Assembly: GCF_018459925.1 (NCBI RefSeq)
Contig: NZ_CP075371.1
Span: forward strand, 496,001 to 560,000
DNA from: Nocardioides aquaticus
GTDB lineage: Bacteria > Actinomycetota > Actinomycetes > Propionibacteriales > Nocardioidaceae
Direction of reading: 5' to 3'
Length of the DNA stretch: 64,000 bases
The notes beneath the pieces are model-generated. The model was not told where the DNA came from. It searched no databases and saw only the letters and a list, made by a program, of their open reading frames with translations. Within the stretch, counting starts at the first letter, position 1. Every line of letters starts with the position of its first letter. Shown here one piece after another: positions 6,608 to 15,455 of the stretch. The translations under genes were made by a program, and so were the position numbers.

Positions 6608-8697
6608 CCCTGGCCGAGGACCCCGTCGACGGCGTGCCGCGTCCCCGAGTCGTCGCCCACCTCGGGTGGGCCCTCGTCCTCGTCCTGCTCGTCCTGGTCG
6701 GTCGTCTCACCGTGGTGGGGGACGAGTCCCTCGGCCTGGTGTGGCCCGCGGCGGGGGCGGCGTTCATGTGGTTGTTCCAGCAGCGGGGTCGGCCGGCCTC
6801 GGCAGCCGTGCTGGCCGGCATCGCGGCCGCGGTGGGCGTCGCGACGGCGTTGACCGGTGCGTCCACGCTCGTCCTGGTGATCGCGGTCGTCGTCAACGTC
6901 GGCGAAGCAGCCCTGGCTGTGCTGCTCGTGCGGCGCTGGTGCCCCCAGCTGCTCGGCGCCGGAGGGCAGGACAGCGTGCACGATCCCGGGGTCGTGGCCC
7001 GCGGGGTCGCCGCGGTCGCCCTCGCCACCGGTGTGGGAGCGGTCGCCGCCAGCCTGTCGTTGGCGGCGGCCGGTCTCGCCGGGCCGGGCGCCGGTTTCCT
7101 CGACTGGTGGGCCCGTCACCTGACGGGACTCGTGGTGGTCGCGGCCGTGACGCACCTGCTCTGGGAGCGCCTGCTCCGACGACGCGCCGGCCTCCCCGCA
7201 CCCGGGTGGACACGGACCTCGCGGCTCGAGGCCGTGGCGCTCGGGGTGGTCTCGCTGGCGTCCTACGGGACGGTCTTCCTGCAGGACTCCGGTCTGCCGC
7301 TGACCTTCCTGCTGATGGTACCTGCGATCTGGGTGGCGTCGCGGTTCAGCACCCTGGTCGCGGTGCTGCACAGCGTCGTCCTGGGGTCGGTGGGCGTCGC
7401 GCTGACGGTGACGGGTCGCGGGCCGTTCGGCGACCTGGCGACCGCGCAGGCCGAGGTGCTCGTGGTCCAGGCGTTCCTGCTGACCGTCCTGCTCACGGTT
7501 CTGGCGATCGGCTCCGGGCGGGACGAGCGGCAGCGGCTGGTGGCCGAGCTGGTCGTGTCCCACCAGGGCACCGCGCGTCGCGCGGAGCTTCTCGACGCGA
7601 TGACCGACGCGATGGACGAGGGGCTCGTCGTGCTCGACCGCGCGGGAGTCATCCTGCGCACCAACCTCGCCGCGCGCGAGTTGCTGGAGATCACCGACAC
7701 CGGGTACCGCTCGTCCTCGCGCGAGTACGCGGTGCTCCGGCCCGACGGGACGCCGATGCCGTTCGAGGAGCATCCCTCCCAGCGGGCACTGCGCGAGGGG
7801 CGCGTCGCCCCCGAGGACGTGGTGCTGCGCGACGTCGGTGGTGGTGAACGCGTCCTGTCGGTCACGGCGGCTCCTCTGTCGTCGGGCGTCCCCGGGGCGG
7901 CGGCGACGGCCTCGCTGGTGGTCTACCGCGAGGTCACCGCGGAGCGTCAGCAGCGCGCGCGGCTGGCGGACTTCGCCGCCGTGGCCGCGCACGACCTCCG
8001 CAACCCGTTGACCTCGGTCGGCGGATGGGTCGACCTGGCCCGTATGCAGGTCGCCAAGAAGGACGGCGCCGACCCCGTCGCGCTGGACCGCGCGCTGGGC
8101 CGGGCCCGGAGCGCCGTGGACCGGATGGCCTCCCTCGTCGACGACCTCCTGGCCCAGGCGCACGCCGAGGGCGGCGCGCTGGTCCTCGTCGCCACCGACC
8201 TGGGCGGGGCCGGCGGACTGGTGCGGGACGTGGCCGGCGAGCTCGACCTCGCCGTCGAGGTCGCCGACGGTCCGTGGCCGGAGGTCCTGGTCGACGCCGA
8301 CCTCGTGCGTCAGCTGGTCGCGAACCTGCTGGGCAACGCCCACAAGTACGTCGCCCCCGGGGTCGAGCCGCGCGTCTGCGTGTCGTCGCAGGTCGCCGGT
8401 GCGCGCCTCGTGGTCCGCGTGGAGGACAACGGGATCGGGGTGCCCGAGGGCCAGCACGACCAAGTGTTCGAGCGGTTCCACCGCGCGCACGCCGAGGACG
8501 GGTCCTACCCGGGCACGGGCCTCGGCCTGGCGATCTGCCGCACGGTGGTGCAGCGGCACGAGGGCAGCATCGTCTGCACGCCGGCCCCGGGGGGCGGCAC
8601 CGCCTTCACCTTCGACCTCCCGTTGGCGGCGACAGGAGGGGCCGAGGGCCCCGCCGAGGGTGCGAGCGGCGTCACGCCCGGTCGAGCAGGGTGGTGA
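6604..8697 (+). CDS. Sensor histidine kinase with MASE1-like membrane domain and PAS
   Basis: The start chosen is GTG 6604, overlapping the small ORF. The 697-residue protein has about eight hydrophobic segments over residues 20-310 (MASE1-like: GLVWPAAGAAFMWLF), then a PAS-like domain (MDEGLVVLDRAGVI). The HisKA domain contains the H-box AHDLRNPLTSV. The ATPase domain has N-box NLLGNAHKYV, G1 DNGIGVPEG, F-box FERF and G2 GTGLGLAI. It should autophosphorylate on the H-box His in response to a membrane or cytosolic cue. No complete response regulator is adjacent, so it is an orphan here. Its 3' end overlaps the convergent HAD gene by 26 bases. Confidence 0.9.
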   Translation: MTLAEDPVDGVPRPRVVAHLGWALVLVLLVLVGRLTVVGDESLGLVWPAAGAAFMWLFQQRGRPASAAVLAGIAAAVGVATALTGASTLVLVIAVVVNVGEAALAVLLVRRWCPQLLGAGGQDSVHDPGVVARGVAAVALATGVGAVAASLSLAAAGLAGPGAGFLDWWARHLTGLVVVAAVTHLLWERLLRRRAGLPAPGWTRTSRLEAVALGVVSLASYGTVFLQDSGLPLTFLLMVPAIWVASRFSTLVAVLHSVVLGSVGVALTVTGRGPFGDLATAQAEVLVVQAFLLTVLLTVLAIGSGRDERQRLVAELVVSHQGTARRAELLDAMTDAMDEGLVVLDRAGVILRTNLAARELLEITDTGYRSSSREYAVLRPDGTPMPFEEHPSQRALREGRVAPEDVVLRDVGGGERVLSVTAAPLSSGVPGAAATASLVVYREVTAERQQRARLADFAAVAAHDLRNPLTSVGGWVDLARMQVAKKDGADPVALDRALGRARSAVDRMASLVDDLLAQAHAEGGALVLVATDLGGAGGLVRDVAGELDLAVEVADGPWPEVLVDADLVRQLVANLLGNAHKYVAPGVEPRVCVSSQVAGARLVVRVEDNGIGVPEGQHDQVFERFHRAHAEDGSYPGTGLGLAICRTVVQRHEGSIVCTPAPGGGTAFTFDLPLAATGGAEGPAEGASGVTPGRAGW

Positions 8698-9502
8698 GGG
8701 TGCGCACGACCCCGTCGTCGGTGTTGGCCGGGGCCCGGTGCCGGGCGCGCTGGAGGACGTCGGGGTGCGCGTTGTCCATCGCGAAGGACAACCCGGCCTC
8801 GTCGAGCATCTCGAGGTCGTTGAGGTAGTCGCCGAAGGCGGCCGTCTGCGCCGCGGTCACCCCGAGCGCCTCCTGCAGCCGCCGCACCGCGACGCCCTTG
8901 TGCACCCCGGCGTCCATCACGTCGACCCAGTGCGCGCCCGAGACGACCACCTGGTGGTCGGGCCGCAGCGGGGCCAGGGCCGGCTCGACCTGCTCGGTCG
9001 GGTCGCCGAAGGCGAACACGGCGACCTTGACCGCGATGTCGTCGACGGCGAGCAGGTCCTCGACCTCGGTCAGGCTGGCGTAGTAGGGGTCGACGTGGTC
9101 GAGGAAGGCCCGGTCGTGGCGCTCGACGTAGGCCGTGCGGCGACCGCAGACGACCACGCCGAGGTCGGCGCCGCCGTCCGCGAGCGCCCGCATCCGGCGG
9201 ACGACGTCGGTCACCAGGGCGGCCGGCAGGGTCGCCGCGCTGATCTCCTGACCGTCGCGCACGACGTAGCCGCCGTTCTCGGCGATGAACACCATGCCCT
9301 CGGCTGCGCGGGCGAACATCGCGGCCAGGGTCGCGTACTGCCGCCCGCTCGCGGGGGCGAAGACCACGCCGGCCTCCCGCATCCGCTCGAGCAGCGGCCA
9401 GAGGCCGTCCGGCACCTGCCCGGCACCGTCGAGGAGCGTGCCGTCCATGTCGACGACCGCGAGGCGGAGGTCGGGACGCTCGGGCAGCGGTGCGTGGCTC
9501 AC
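8672..9502 (-). CDS. HAD family hydrolase, Cof/sugar-phosphatase type
   Basis: The 276-residue protein (GTG 9502) has HAD motif I VVDMDGTLLDG with both Asp, motif II in ASGR, a Lys in HKGVAV (motif III) and motif IV GDYLNDLEML. A large C2-type cap of about 130 residues sits between motifs II and III, as in Cof-type phosphatases that act on sugar phosphates or flavin nucleotides. It is likely cytosolic and Mg-dependent. It is divergent from mycothione reductase, with 196 bases between the two starts. Confidence 0.85.
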   Translation of the reverse strand: MSHAPLPERPDLRLAVVDMDGTLLDGAGQVPDGLWPLLERMREAGVVFAPASGRQYATLAAMFARAAEGMVFIAENGGYVVRDGQEISAATLPAALVTDVVRRMRALADGGADLGVVVCGRRTAYVERHDRAFLDHVDPYYASLTEVEDLLAVDDIAVKVAVFAFGDPTEQVEPALAPLRPDHQVVVSGAHWVDVMDAGVHKGVAVRRLQEALGVTAAQTAAFGDYLNDLEMLDEAGLSFAMDNAHPDVLQRARHRAPANTDDGVVRTLTTLLDRA

Positions 9503-9698
9503 CCGGTCAGGATCCCAGTCCCGCCCGGAACCTGCGCACCCGGTCACTCGTCGCCGGAAGGAACGAAGTGCGCCGTGCCCCCTGGTGCGGGGCACTGACC
9601 TGCACCGACCGCGGACGGGTTGGAGGTCGGCACGACTTCCTTCCTTCCCACGACGTCACTACCCGCCGGGTGAGGCGTCCCGACCTACGGTTCTGCCC

Positions 9699-11108
9699 AT
9701 GACTCACTACGACCTCGTGATCATCGGGACCGGCTCCGGCAACACCATCCTGGACGACCGGTTCGAGGGGTGGCGGGTCGCGATCGTCGAGGAGGGCGCG
9801 TACGGCGGGACCTGTCTGAACCGCGGCTGCATCCCCTCGAAGATGTACGTCGTCCCCGCCACCATCGCCCACGACGCGGCCGACGAGGGCCCCCGCCTGG
9901 GTCTGCGGACGTCGTACGACGGCGCCGACTGGCGCGCGATGCGGGACCGGGTCTTCGGGCGGATCGACCCGCTCGCACGGCAGGGCCACGAGTACCGCGT
10001 CGGGCAGTCGCACGTCGACGCGATCGACGGCCGGGCGCGGTTCACCGGGGCCCGTGCCCTGGTGGTCTCCCGCGAGGGGGAGACCGACCTGGAGCTGACC
10101 GCCGACCACGTCCTGATCGCGGTGGGCAGCCGGCCGGTCGTGCCGGACGTGCCGGGCCTGGACGCCGTGCCCTACGAGACCAGCGACACCGTGATGCGCC
10201 TCGACGCGCTGCCCGCGCGGATAGGGGTCGTCGGCGGTGGCTACGTCGGGTCGGAGTTCGCGAACGTCTTCGCCTCCCTCGGCACCCAGGTGGTGCAGGT
10301 CGACTCGGCGCCGCGGCTGATCGACAACCACGACCGGGAGGTCGCCGACCACTTCACCGAGCTCGCCGGGCGCCGCTGGGACCTCCGCCTCGACGCCGGT
10401 CTCGAGAAGGTGGAGCGCACGGACTCCGGGAGCATCACGATGCACCTCGGCGACGGCAGCCGCGCCGAGGTCGACGTGCTGCTGCTGGCCGTGGGTCGCA
10501 CGCCCAACGCCGACCTGCTCGACCTCGACGGCAGCGGGAGCGGGGTGGAGGTCGACGACGCCGGCCGGGTGGTGGTCGACGAGCACCAGCGCACCACCGC
10601 AGACGGGGTCTGGGCCCTCGGCGACGTCTCCTCGCCTCAGCCGCTCAAGCACGTGGCCAACCAGGACGCCCGGGTCGTGCAGCACAACCTGCTGAACCCC
10701 GACGGCCTGCGGGTCAGCGACCACCGGTTCGTGCCGAGCGCCGTGTTCGCCTCCCCGCAGGTCGCCGCGGTCGGCCTGACCGAGGAGCAGGCCCGCGAGC
10801 AGGGCCTCGACCTCGCGGTCGGCCGGTCCCACTACGCCGACACCGCGCACGGGTGGGCGATGGAGACCGACGACCGGTGCCACTTCGCCAAGGTGCTGGC
10901 CGACCGCGCCACCGGCCGGCTCGTCGGCGCGCACCTCATCGGCCCCCAGGCCTCCGTCCTGGTGCAGCCGCTGATCCAGGCGATGAGCTTCGACCAGCCG
11001 GTGGTGGGGCTGGCCCGCGGGATGTACTGGATCCACCCCGCGCTGAGCGAGGTCGTCGAGACCGCGCTGCTCGCGCTCGAGGAGGAGCTGGTCGGCGAGA
11101 AGCCGTAG
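9699..11108 (+). CDS. mtr: Mycothione reductase
   Basis: This 469-residue flavoprotein disulfide reductase reduces mycothione (oxidised mycothiol) with NADPH. Visible are the FAD loop IIGTGSGN (residues 8-15), the redox disulfide in GGTCLNRGCIPSK (Cys39, Cys44), the NADPH loop GGGYVGSEF, and the C-terminal interface with the catalytic His-Glu in HPALSEVVE. The GSGN-TILDDRF N-terminus separates it from lipoamide and mercuric reductases and matches mycothione reductases. Presence of this enzyme implies mycothiol, which is confined to actinobacteria. ATG 9699 is the start. Confidence 0.9.
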   Translation: MTHYDLVIIGTGSGNTILDDRFEGWRVAIVEEGAYGGTCLNRGCIPSKMYVVPATIAHDAADEGPRLGLRTSYDGADWRAMRDRVFGRIDPLARQGHEYRVGQSHVDAIDGRARFTGARALVVSREGETDLELTADHVLIAVGSRPVVPDVPGLDAVPYETSDTVMRLDALPARIGVVGGGYVGSEFANVFASLGTQVVQVDSAPRLIDNHDREVADHFTELAGRRWDLRLDAGLEKVERTDSGSITMHLGDGSRAEVDVLLLAVGRTPNADLLDLDGSGSGVEVDDAGRVVVDEHQRTTADGVWALGDVSSPQPLKHVANQDARVVQHNLLNPDGLRVSDHRFVPSAVFASPQVAAVGLTEEQAREQGLDLAVGRSHYADTAHGWAMETDDRCHFAKVLADRATGRLVGAHLIGPQASVLVQPLIQAMSFDQPVVGLARGMYWIHPALSEVVETALLALEEELVGEKP

Positions 11109-11169
11109 GCCCGGCCGCCGAGGCCGACGCCGCCGCCGGGGGTGAGCGGGGCCGCCGTACCGTCGGGGC

Positions 11170-12168
11170 GTGGACGAGACGACGAACGAGCAGGGCCCCG
11201 CGACGGCACGCCGCCGGCGGGTGCTGGTCACCGGCGCGACGGGGTACGTCGGCTCGCGGCTCGTGCCCGCCCTGCTCGCCGAGGGCCACGAGGTGGTCGC
11301 GGCGACGCGCAGCGCGTCGAGCCTCGAGGACTACCCCTGGTCGGACCGGGTCGACGCGGCCGAGTTCGACATCGCCGACGAGGACAAGATCGCCGCCGCG
11401 GTCGAGAGCGTCGACGCGGTGGTCTACCTGGTGCACTCGATGGCCGACGAGGACTTCGTCCGCAAGGACCGGGAGGCCGCCGAGCGGGTGGCCCGGGCCT
11501 GCGAGAAGGCCGGTGTGGAGCAGGTCGTCTACCTCTCCGGCCTCGTGCCGGACGCCGAGCTGACCGACCACCTGCGCTCGCGCCTGGAGGTCGAGGAGGT
11601 CTTCCTCGACTCGTCGGTCCCGGCGACGGTGCTGCGCGCCGCGATGGTGATCGGGTCCGGGTCGACCTCCTTCGAGCTGCTGCGCCGGCTCAGCCGTCGG
11701 GTGCCGCTGGTGACGCCGGTCCCGTCGTGGATGCGCCGCAGCCTCCAGCCGGTCTCGATCGACGACGTCGTCCACCTGCTGGTGCGCGCGCTCCAGGGTG
11801 AGGTGCACGACCGGCACTACGACGTCGGGGGCGACGACGTCCTGACCTACCCCGAGCTGCTGGCGCTGTTCGCCGAGGTGGACGGCCTGCGCCGACGCCG
11901 CGTGCTCGTGCCGGGCCTGTCGGCGAGGACGGTCGGGTGGGCCTGCGCGCGGATCAGCGGGATGGACATCACCACCGTCTCGGCCCTCGTCGAGAGCCTC
12001 GGTGAGGACATGGTCTGCGGCGAGGACGACGTACGTCGGGACCTCGCCGACCCCGACCACCGGTTCGTGTCCGTGCGGGAGGCGCTGCAGCGCTCCGTCT
12101 CGGAGTCCACGGACGGCGGGACGCTCGAGGGCGACACGCACGCCCCGGCACCGACCGACTCGGTCTGA
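11170..12168 (+). CDS. NAD(P)-binding protein, atypical SDR/NmrA-like
   Basis: A 332-residue protein starting at GTG 11170, with the atypical-SDR glycine motif VTGATGYVGSRL near residues 20-31. It has YLVHSM and a serine strand QVVYLSGL, and then VLRAAMVIGSGSTSFE, typical of extended or atypical SDRs that bind NAD(P) without the strict YxxxK active site. The C-terminal third (residues about 205-290) resembles the DUF2867-adjacent region of such proteins. Function unknown: possibly a redox sensor, reductase or quinone oxidoreductase-like protein. It follows mtr by 61 bases on the same strand. Confidence 0.75.
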   Translation: MDETTNEQGPATARRRRVLVTGATGYVGSRLVPALLAEGHEVVAATRSASSLEDYPWSDRVDAAEFDIADEDKIAAAVESVDAVVYLVHSMADEDFVRKDREAAERVARACEKAGVEQVVYLSGLVPDAELTDHLRSRLEVEEVFLDSSVPATVLRAAMVIGSGSTSFELLRRLSRRVPLVTPVPSWMRRSLQPVSIDDVVHLLVRALQGEVHDRHYDVGGDDVLTYPELLALFAEVDGLRRRRVLVPGLSARTVGWACARISGMDITTVSALVESLGEDMVCGEDDVRRDLADPDHRFVSVREALQRSVSESTDGGTLEGDTHAPAPTDSV

Positions 12169-12183
12169 GCCGCCTCAGCCGCC

Positions 12184-12903
12184 TCAGCCGCGCAGCGCCG
12201 CAGCCTCGCCGAGCGAGGGGCCGTACCAGGTCAGCAGGCGGCCGGGCACCCGGCGGGTCGGGACCCGGGTGAAGGCCTCGGGGCCGTCGGCGGCGGTGAA
12301 CTCGTACGGCTCGTCGGGCAGCAGGACCAGGTCCACCCGCTCGGGGTCGTCGATCTCGGCCAGCTCGACGTGCGGGTAGCGCTCGCGGTCGCCGAAGGCG
12401 TTGGCCCAGCCCAGCCGGCGGGCCAGGTCGGAGGTGAAGGTGTCGCCGCCGACGACCATCCACGGGTCGCGCCACACCGGGATCGCGACCCGCGCGACGA
12501 CCGGCGGCAGCGGTCCGCACCACTGCTCCCGCGCCGCGCCCAGCCAGCCGGGCCGGTCCCAGCCCAGCACGCGGTCGAAGAGGTCCTCGAAGGTCTCCAC
12601 GGCCTCCGGGACCGTGCTGATCTCGCTGACGTGCACCCGGACGCCGGCGTCGCGCAGACGCCGCACGTCGAGCTCGCGGTTCTCCTCCTTGACCGCGAGC
12701 ACGAGGTCGGGCGCGAGCGCGCGGACGGCCGCCAGGTCGGGGTTCTTCGTGCCGCGCACGCGGGTGACGTCGAGGTCGTGCGGGTGGGTGCACCAGTCCG
12801 TGGCGCCCACGACGCGCTCGGGGGCGACCGAGGCCAGCGCCTCGGTGAGCGAGGGCACCAGGGAGACCACCCGCTGCGCCGAGCGAGGCGCGCCGAGGAT
12901 CAC
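12184..12903 (-). CDS. Helical-backbone metal receptor / BtuF-like protein without signal peptide
   Basis: The 239-residue protein (GTG 12903) has the TroA/BtuF fold signature: RVVSLVPSLTEALASV, GATDWCTHP, a long rigid middle helix and PDLVLLPDEPYEF. In periplasmic relatives this fold binds cobalamin or metal chelates for ABC import. Here there is no signal peptide, lipobox or adjacent ABC transporter, so it is presumably cytosolic. Its start overlaps the thioesterase stop (GTGA), making it third in an operon with an XRE-TetR regulator and a thioesterase. A role in handling a cobalamin-type ligand is possible but unproven. Confidence 0.72.
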   Translation of the reverse strand: MILGAPRSAQRVVSLVPSLTEALASVAPERVVGATDWCTHPHDLDVTRVRGTKNPDLAAVRALAPDLVLAVKEENRELDVRRLRDAGVRVHVSEISTVPEAVETFEDLFDRVLGWDRPGWLGAAREQWCGPLPPVVARVAIPVWRDPWMVVGGDTFTSDLARRLGWANAFGDRERYPHVELAEIDDPERVDLVLLPDEPYEFTAADGPEAFTRVPTRRVPGRLLTWYGPSLGEAAALRG

Positions 12904-13421
12904 GACGGACGCCGCAGCGACAGGCCGGTGGCCACGTCGGCGACCCACGGGTGCGCGGCGACCTCGGCGCCGGCCCGGGCCGCGACGTCGTCCGGCATCG
13001 TGCTCGAGCGCCGCGCGTCCATGTCGACGTGCAGGTAGACGACCTCCATCCGGCATGCGACGCGGTCCCGCTCGCGGTCGAGGACGAGCGCGAGGCCGTG
13101 CAGCGCCTTGTCGGTGCGCCCGGCGAGGGCGGCGTGCACGGAGTACCGCTCGCCGAGCCGCAGCTCGCCGAGGTAGGCGATCCGGTGCTCGACGGTGAAG
13201 AAGGACGAGCCCCGGCGGGCGATGTAGTCCGCCCCGGTGACCCGCTCGGTGGTGAGGTCCCAGACCGCCCACGACGCGGCCGAGAAGTAGTGGCCGATGT
13301 TCATGTGGCCGTTCTCGTCGATGTGGTCCTCGGGCACCGTGGTGTCGGTCGCGGTGTGCAGCGCGAGGACCTGGGCGGTGGTCGGCTGCGCGGTCGGGCG
13401 GGCGGCGGGGGAGTCGGTCAC
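12900..13421 (-). CDS. Acyl-CoA thioesterase, hotdog fold
   Basis: A 173-residue hotdog-fold protein starting at GTG 13421, preceded by AGGAAGG. The segment NGHMNIGHYF, the long central helix SAASWAVWDL and HVDMDARRS match 4HBT-type thioesterases that hydrolyse acyl-CoA to free acid and CoA. A paralogue lies at 48627-49142 (NGHLNIRHYV, HVSMETRR). It overlaps the upstream regulator stop and the downstream metal-receptor start by GTGA junctions, so the three genes are almost certainly cotranscribed. Confidence 0.82.
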   Translation of the reverse strand: MTDSPAARPTAQPTTAQVLALHTATDTTVPEDHIDENGHMNIGHYFSAASWAVWDLTTERVTGADYIARRGSSFFTVEHRIAYLGELRLGERYSVHAALAGRTDKALHGLALVLDRERDRVACRMEVVYLHVDMDARRSSTMPDDVAARAGAEVAAHPWVADVATGLSLRRPS

Positions 13422-14341
13422 GGGGCCTTCCTGAGGGGCGGGGGACGGTGGTCGGGGGCGCAGCGGACGAGGTCCAGGGCGAACCCGACGTAGTCGGCGG
13501 CGACCTGCTCGGCGGTCGCCGGGCCGTCGTGGCGGAACCACTGGGGCAGCGCGGTGCACAGGGTCACCGCGGCGCGGGCGGCCTCGTGCGGCCGGGTGGT
13601 GGCGAAGACGCGAGCGCGCACGCCGTCCTCGACGACGGCGTCGACGACCCGCTGCTCGGCGACCCGGCTCGCGGCGACGCGGGACCGGGCGGCCGGCTCC
13701 AGGCTGCGCATCTCGGAGGCGCCGACGAAGCCGAGCTCGCGGCGGTGGGTGTGGAACAGCGCCAGGCACTCGACCACGTGCGCGAACCGCTGCACGGGCC
13801 CGTCGGCCTCGTCCAGCGCGGCCCGGGTGCGGGCGTGCAGGTCGGCCATCGTCACGTCGAGCAGGGCCACGAGGAGGTCCTGCTTGCTGTCGTGGTGGTG
13901 GTAGAGCCCGGGCACCGACAGACCCGCCCGCCCGGCGATCGTGCGCATCGTGGCGCCGTGGTAGCCGTACTCGAGGAAGGCCGACAGCGCCCCGGTCAGC
14001 GGGGCGTCCAGGACCAGCGGCGGGAACGTCCGCCAGTCGCCGGCGTGCACGGCGGCCAGGGCCGCGGCGGCGCCGCGCGGGGGGCGGTCCGCGGGGTCGG
14101 CGAACAGCTGCTCCACGGGCACCCCGAGGGCCTGCGCGACCTGGGCCAGGCGCTGGGTCGAGACGCCCGTACGGCCGTTCTCGATCCCGCTGACCGTCGC
14201 GGTGCTCACCTCGAGCAGGGCGGCCAGCTGCCGGGAGGTGAGGCCGCGCTGGTGGCGCAGGCCGCGGATGGTCCGACCGAGCCGCTCGCGGTGGGTGACG
14301 TCGCCGGACGGGACCGGCGGGACGTCGTCGAGCGTGGGCAC
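13418..14341 (-). CDS. XRE-TetR fusion transcriptional regulator
   Basis: The 307-residue protein carries two DNA-binding domains. Residues about 20-80 form a Cro/C1-type HTH (SRQLAALLEVSTATVSGIENG). Residues about 118-165 form a TetR-type HTH (ATMRTIAGRAGLSVPGLYHH), followed by a TetR ligand-binding helical domain. The start GTG 14341 directly follows a dyad that contains TATGTT, so the mRNA may be leaderless. An internal GTG (VTHRERL) is an alternative start. It heads an operon with a thioesterase and a BtuF-like protein and is divergent from a cyclase/acyl-CoA ligase operon, its likely target together with itself. Confidence 0.85.
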   Translation of the reverse strand: MPTLDDVPPVPSGDVTHRERLGRTIRGLRHQRGLTSRQLAALLEVSTATVSGIENGRTGVSTQRLAQVAQALGVPVEQLFADPADRPPRGAAAALAAVHAGDWRTFPPLVLDAPLTGALSAFLEYGYHGATMRTIAGRAGLSVPGLYHHHDSKQDLLVALLDVTMADLHARTRAALDEADGPVQRFAHVVECLALFHTHRRELGFVGASEMRSLEPAARSRVAASRVAEQRVVDAVVEDGVRARVFATTRPHEAARAAVTLCTALPQWFRHDGPATAEQVAADYVGFALDLVRCAPDHRPPPLRKAP

Positions 14342-14363
14342 GGGTTCAACATAACTGAACCCG
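14341..14363. promoter_or_regulatory. Dyad operator at regulator start
   Basis: Inverted repeat CGGGTTCA / TGAACCCG with a 7-base spacer. On the minus strand TATGTT within it lies 6 bases before the GTG start, suitable for a -10 element of a leaderless transcript. Binding by the XRE-TetR protein itself is the simplest reading. Confidence 0.6.
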
Positions 14364-14441
14364 GCGGTGGTGAGGGGGACGGTGGACGGACCCTTGACGC
14401 CCGGGTGCGGCCCGCGACATGGTGAGGTACGTCATACGCGC

Positions 14442-14459
14442 GCCGAGCGCTCGCTCGGC
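14442..14459. promoter_or_regulatory. Dyad operator upstream of cyclase gene
   Basis: Perfect inverted repeat GCCGAGCG / CGCTCGGC with a 2-base centre, 29 bases before the cyclase start. Its core CCGAGC-N4-GCTCGG recurs at 19291-19306 upstream of the acyl-CoA dehydrogenase, suggesting one regulator for both. Confidence 0.6.
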
Positions 14460-14488
14460 CCGTGACCGCCACCGTGCTGGAGGAACCC

Positions 14489-15448
14489 ATGAACGACGCC
14501 CCCGTCCCCGCCCTCGGCGAGCTGCTCAAGGACGCCCCGAGCAACTGGGGGAAGTGGGGGGAGGACGACGAGGTCGGCGGGCTGAACTACCTCGGCCCCG
14601 AGCAGGTGCTCGCCGCCGTCGGGCTGGTCCGCCAGGGCAAGACGTTCTGCATCCAGCGGCTGATCGGCGACCCGAAGGGCGACCCGGTGTGGCCGGGCCG
14701 CAAGCCCGCCGTGCGCACCCAGATCATGGACGAGGCGACCTGGGACGCCGACGACGCGCCGGCCTTCCCCGGCGGCCTGCACTACGCCGACGACATGATC
14801 AACGCCTTCCTCCAGGGCTCCACGCAGTACGACGCCCTCGGCCACGTGTGGTTCGACGGCCAGATGTGGAACGGCTACGACGCCCGCAGCTCGGTGGGCG
14901 GGATGGACAAGGCCAGCGTCGAGCCGATCGCGCAGAAGGGCGTCGTGGGGCGTGGCGTGCTGCTCGACATGGCCCGCTTCCGCGGCAAGACCTACCTCGA
15001 CTCCGCCGAGACCTTCACCCACGAGGACCTCCTGGCCTGCGCCGAGTCCCAGGGCGTCGAGCTGCGCAAGCGCGACATCCTGGTGATCCGCACCAACTAC
15101 CTCCAGCGGTTCTTCGAGCTCGGCGAGGCGTTCTACGAGGGCTTCTGCGAGCCGGGCCTGGTCTACAGCCCCGAGCTCGTCCAGTGGTTCCAGGACATGG
15201 AGATCCCCAACCTGGTCACCGACACCATCGCCAACGAGGTCACCTTCGACCCGAACACCGGTGTCGCGCTGACCCTGCACAACGCGCTGATGCGCAACCT
15301 CGGCGTCACCTTCACCGAGATCGTCGACCTGGAGGACCTCGCCGCCGACTGCGCCGACGACGGCACGTACGAGTTCTGCTACACCGCCGCCCCGATCAAG
15401 GTGGCCCAGGGCAGCGGTGCCCCGGTGAACCCCGTCGTCCTGAAGTGA
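14489..15448 (+). CDS. Cyclase family protein (PF04199, KynB-like)
   Basis: ATG 14489 is preceded by GGAGG at a 5-base spacing and is preferred over GTG 14462, giving 319 residues. The protein belongs to the putative cyclase / kynurenine formamidase-like family of metal-dependent hydrolases. The hallmark HxGTHxD is replaced by QGSTQYD (followed by ALGH), as in a large-protein subgroup, so metal binding may differ. It lies 7 bases upstream of an acyl-CoA ligase on the same strand. The likely role is opening or closing a ring in a catabolic acid that the ligase then activates. Confidence 0.8.
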   Translation: MNDAPVPALGELLKDAPSNWGKWGEDDEVGGLNYLGPEQVLAAVGLVRQGKTFCIQRLIGDPKGDPVWPGRKPAVRTQIMDEATWDADDAPAFPGGLHYADDMINAFLQGSTQYDALGHVWFDGQMWNGYDARSSVGGMDKASVEPIAQKGVVGRGVLLDMARFRGKTYLDSAETFTHEDLLACAESQGVELRKRDILVIRTNYLQRFFELGEAFYEGFCEPGLVYSPELVQWFQDMEIPNLVTDTIANEVTFDPNTGVALTLHNALMRNLGVTFTEIVDLEDLAADCADDGTYEFCYTAAPIKVAQGSGAPVNPVVLK

Positions 15449-15455
15449 GCACCCG

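Noticed and set aside
9507..11231. A 574-codon minus-strand frame opposite mycothione reductase
   Set aside because: Shadow of the high-GC third positions. No domain matches in its translation.
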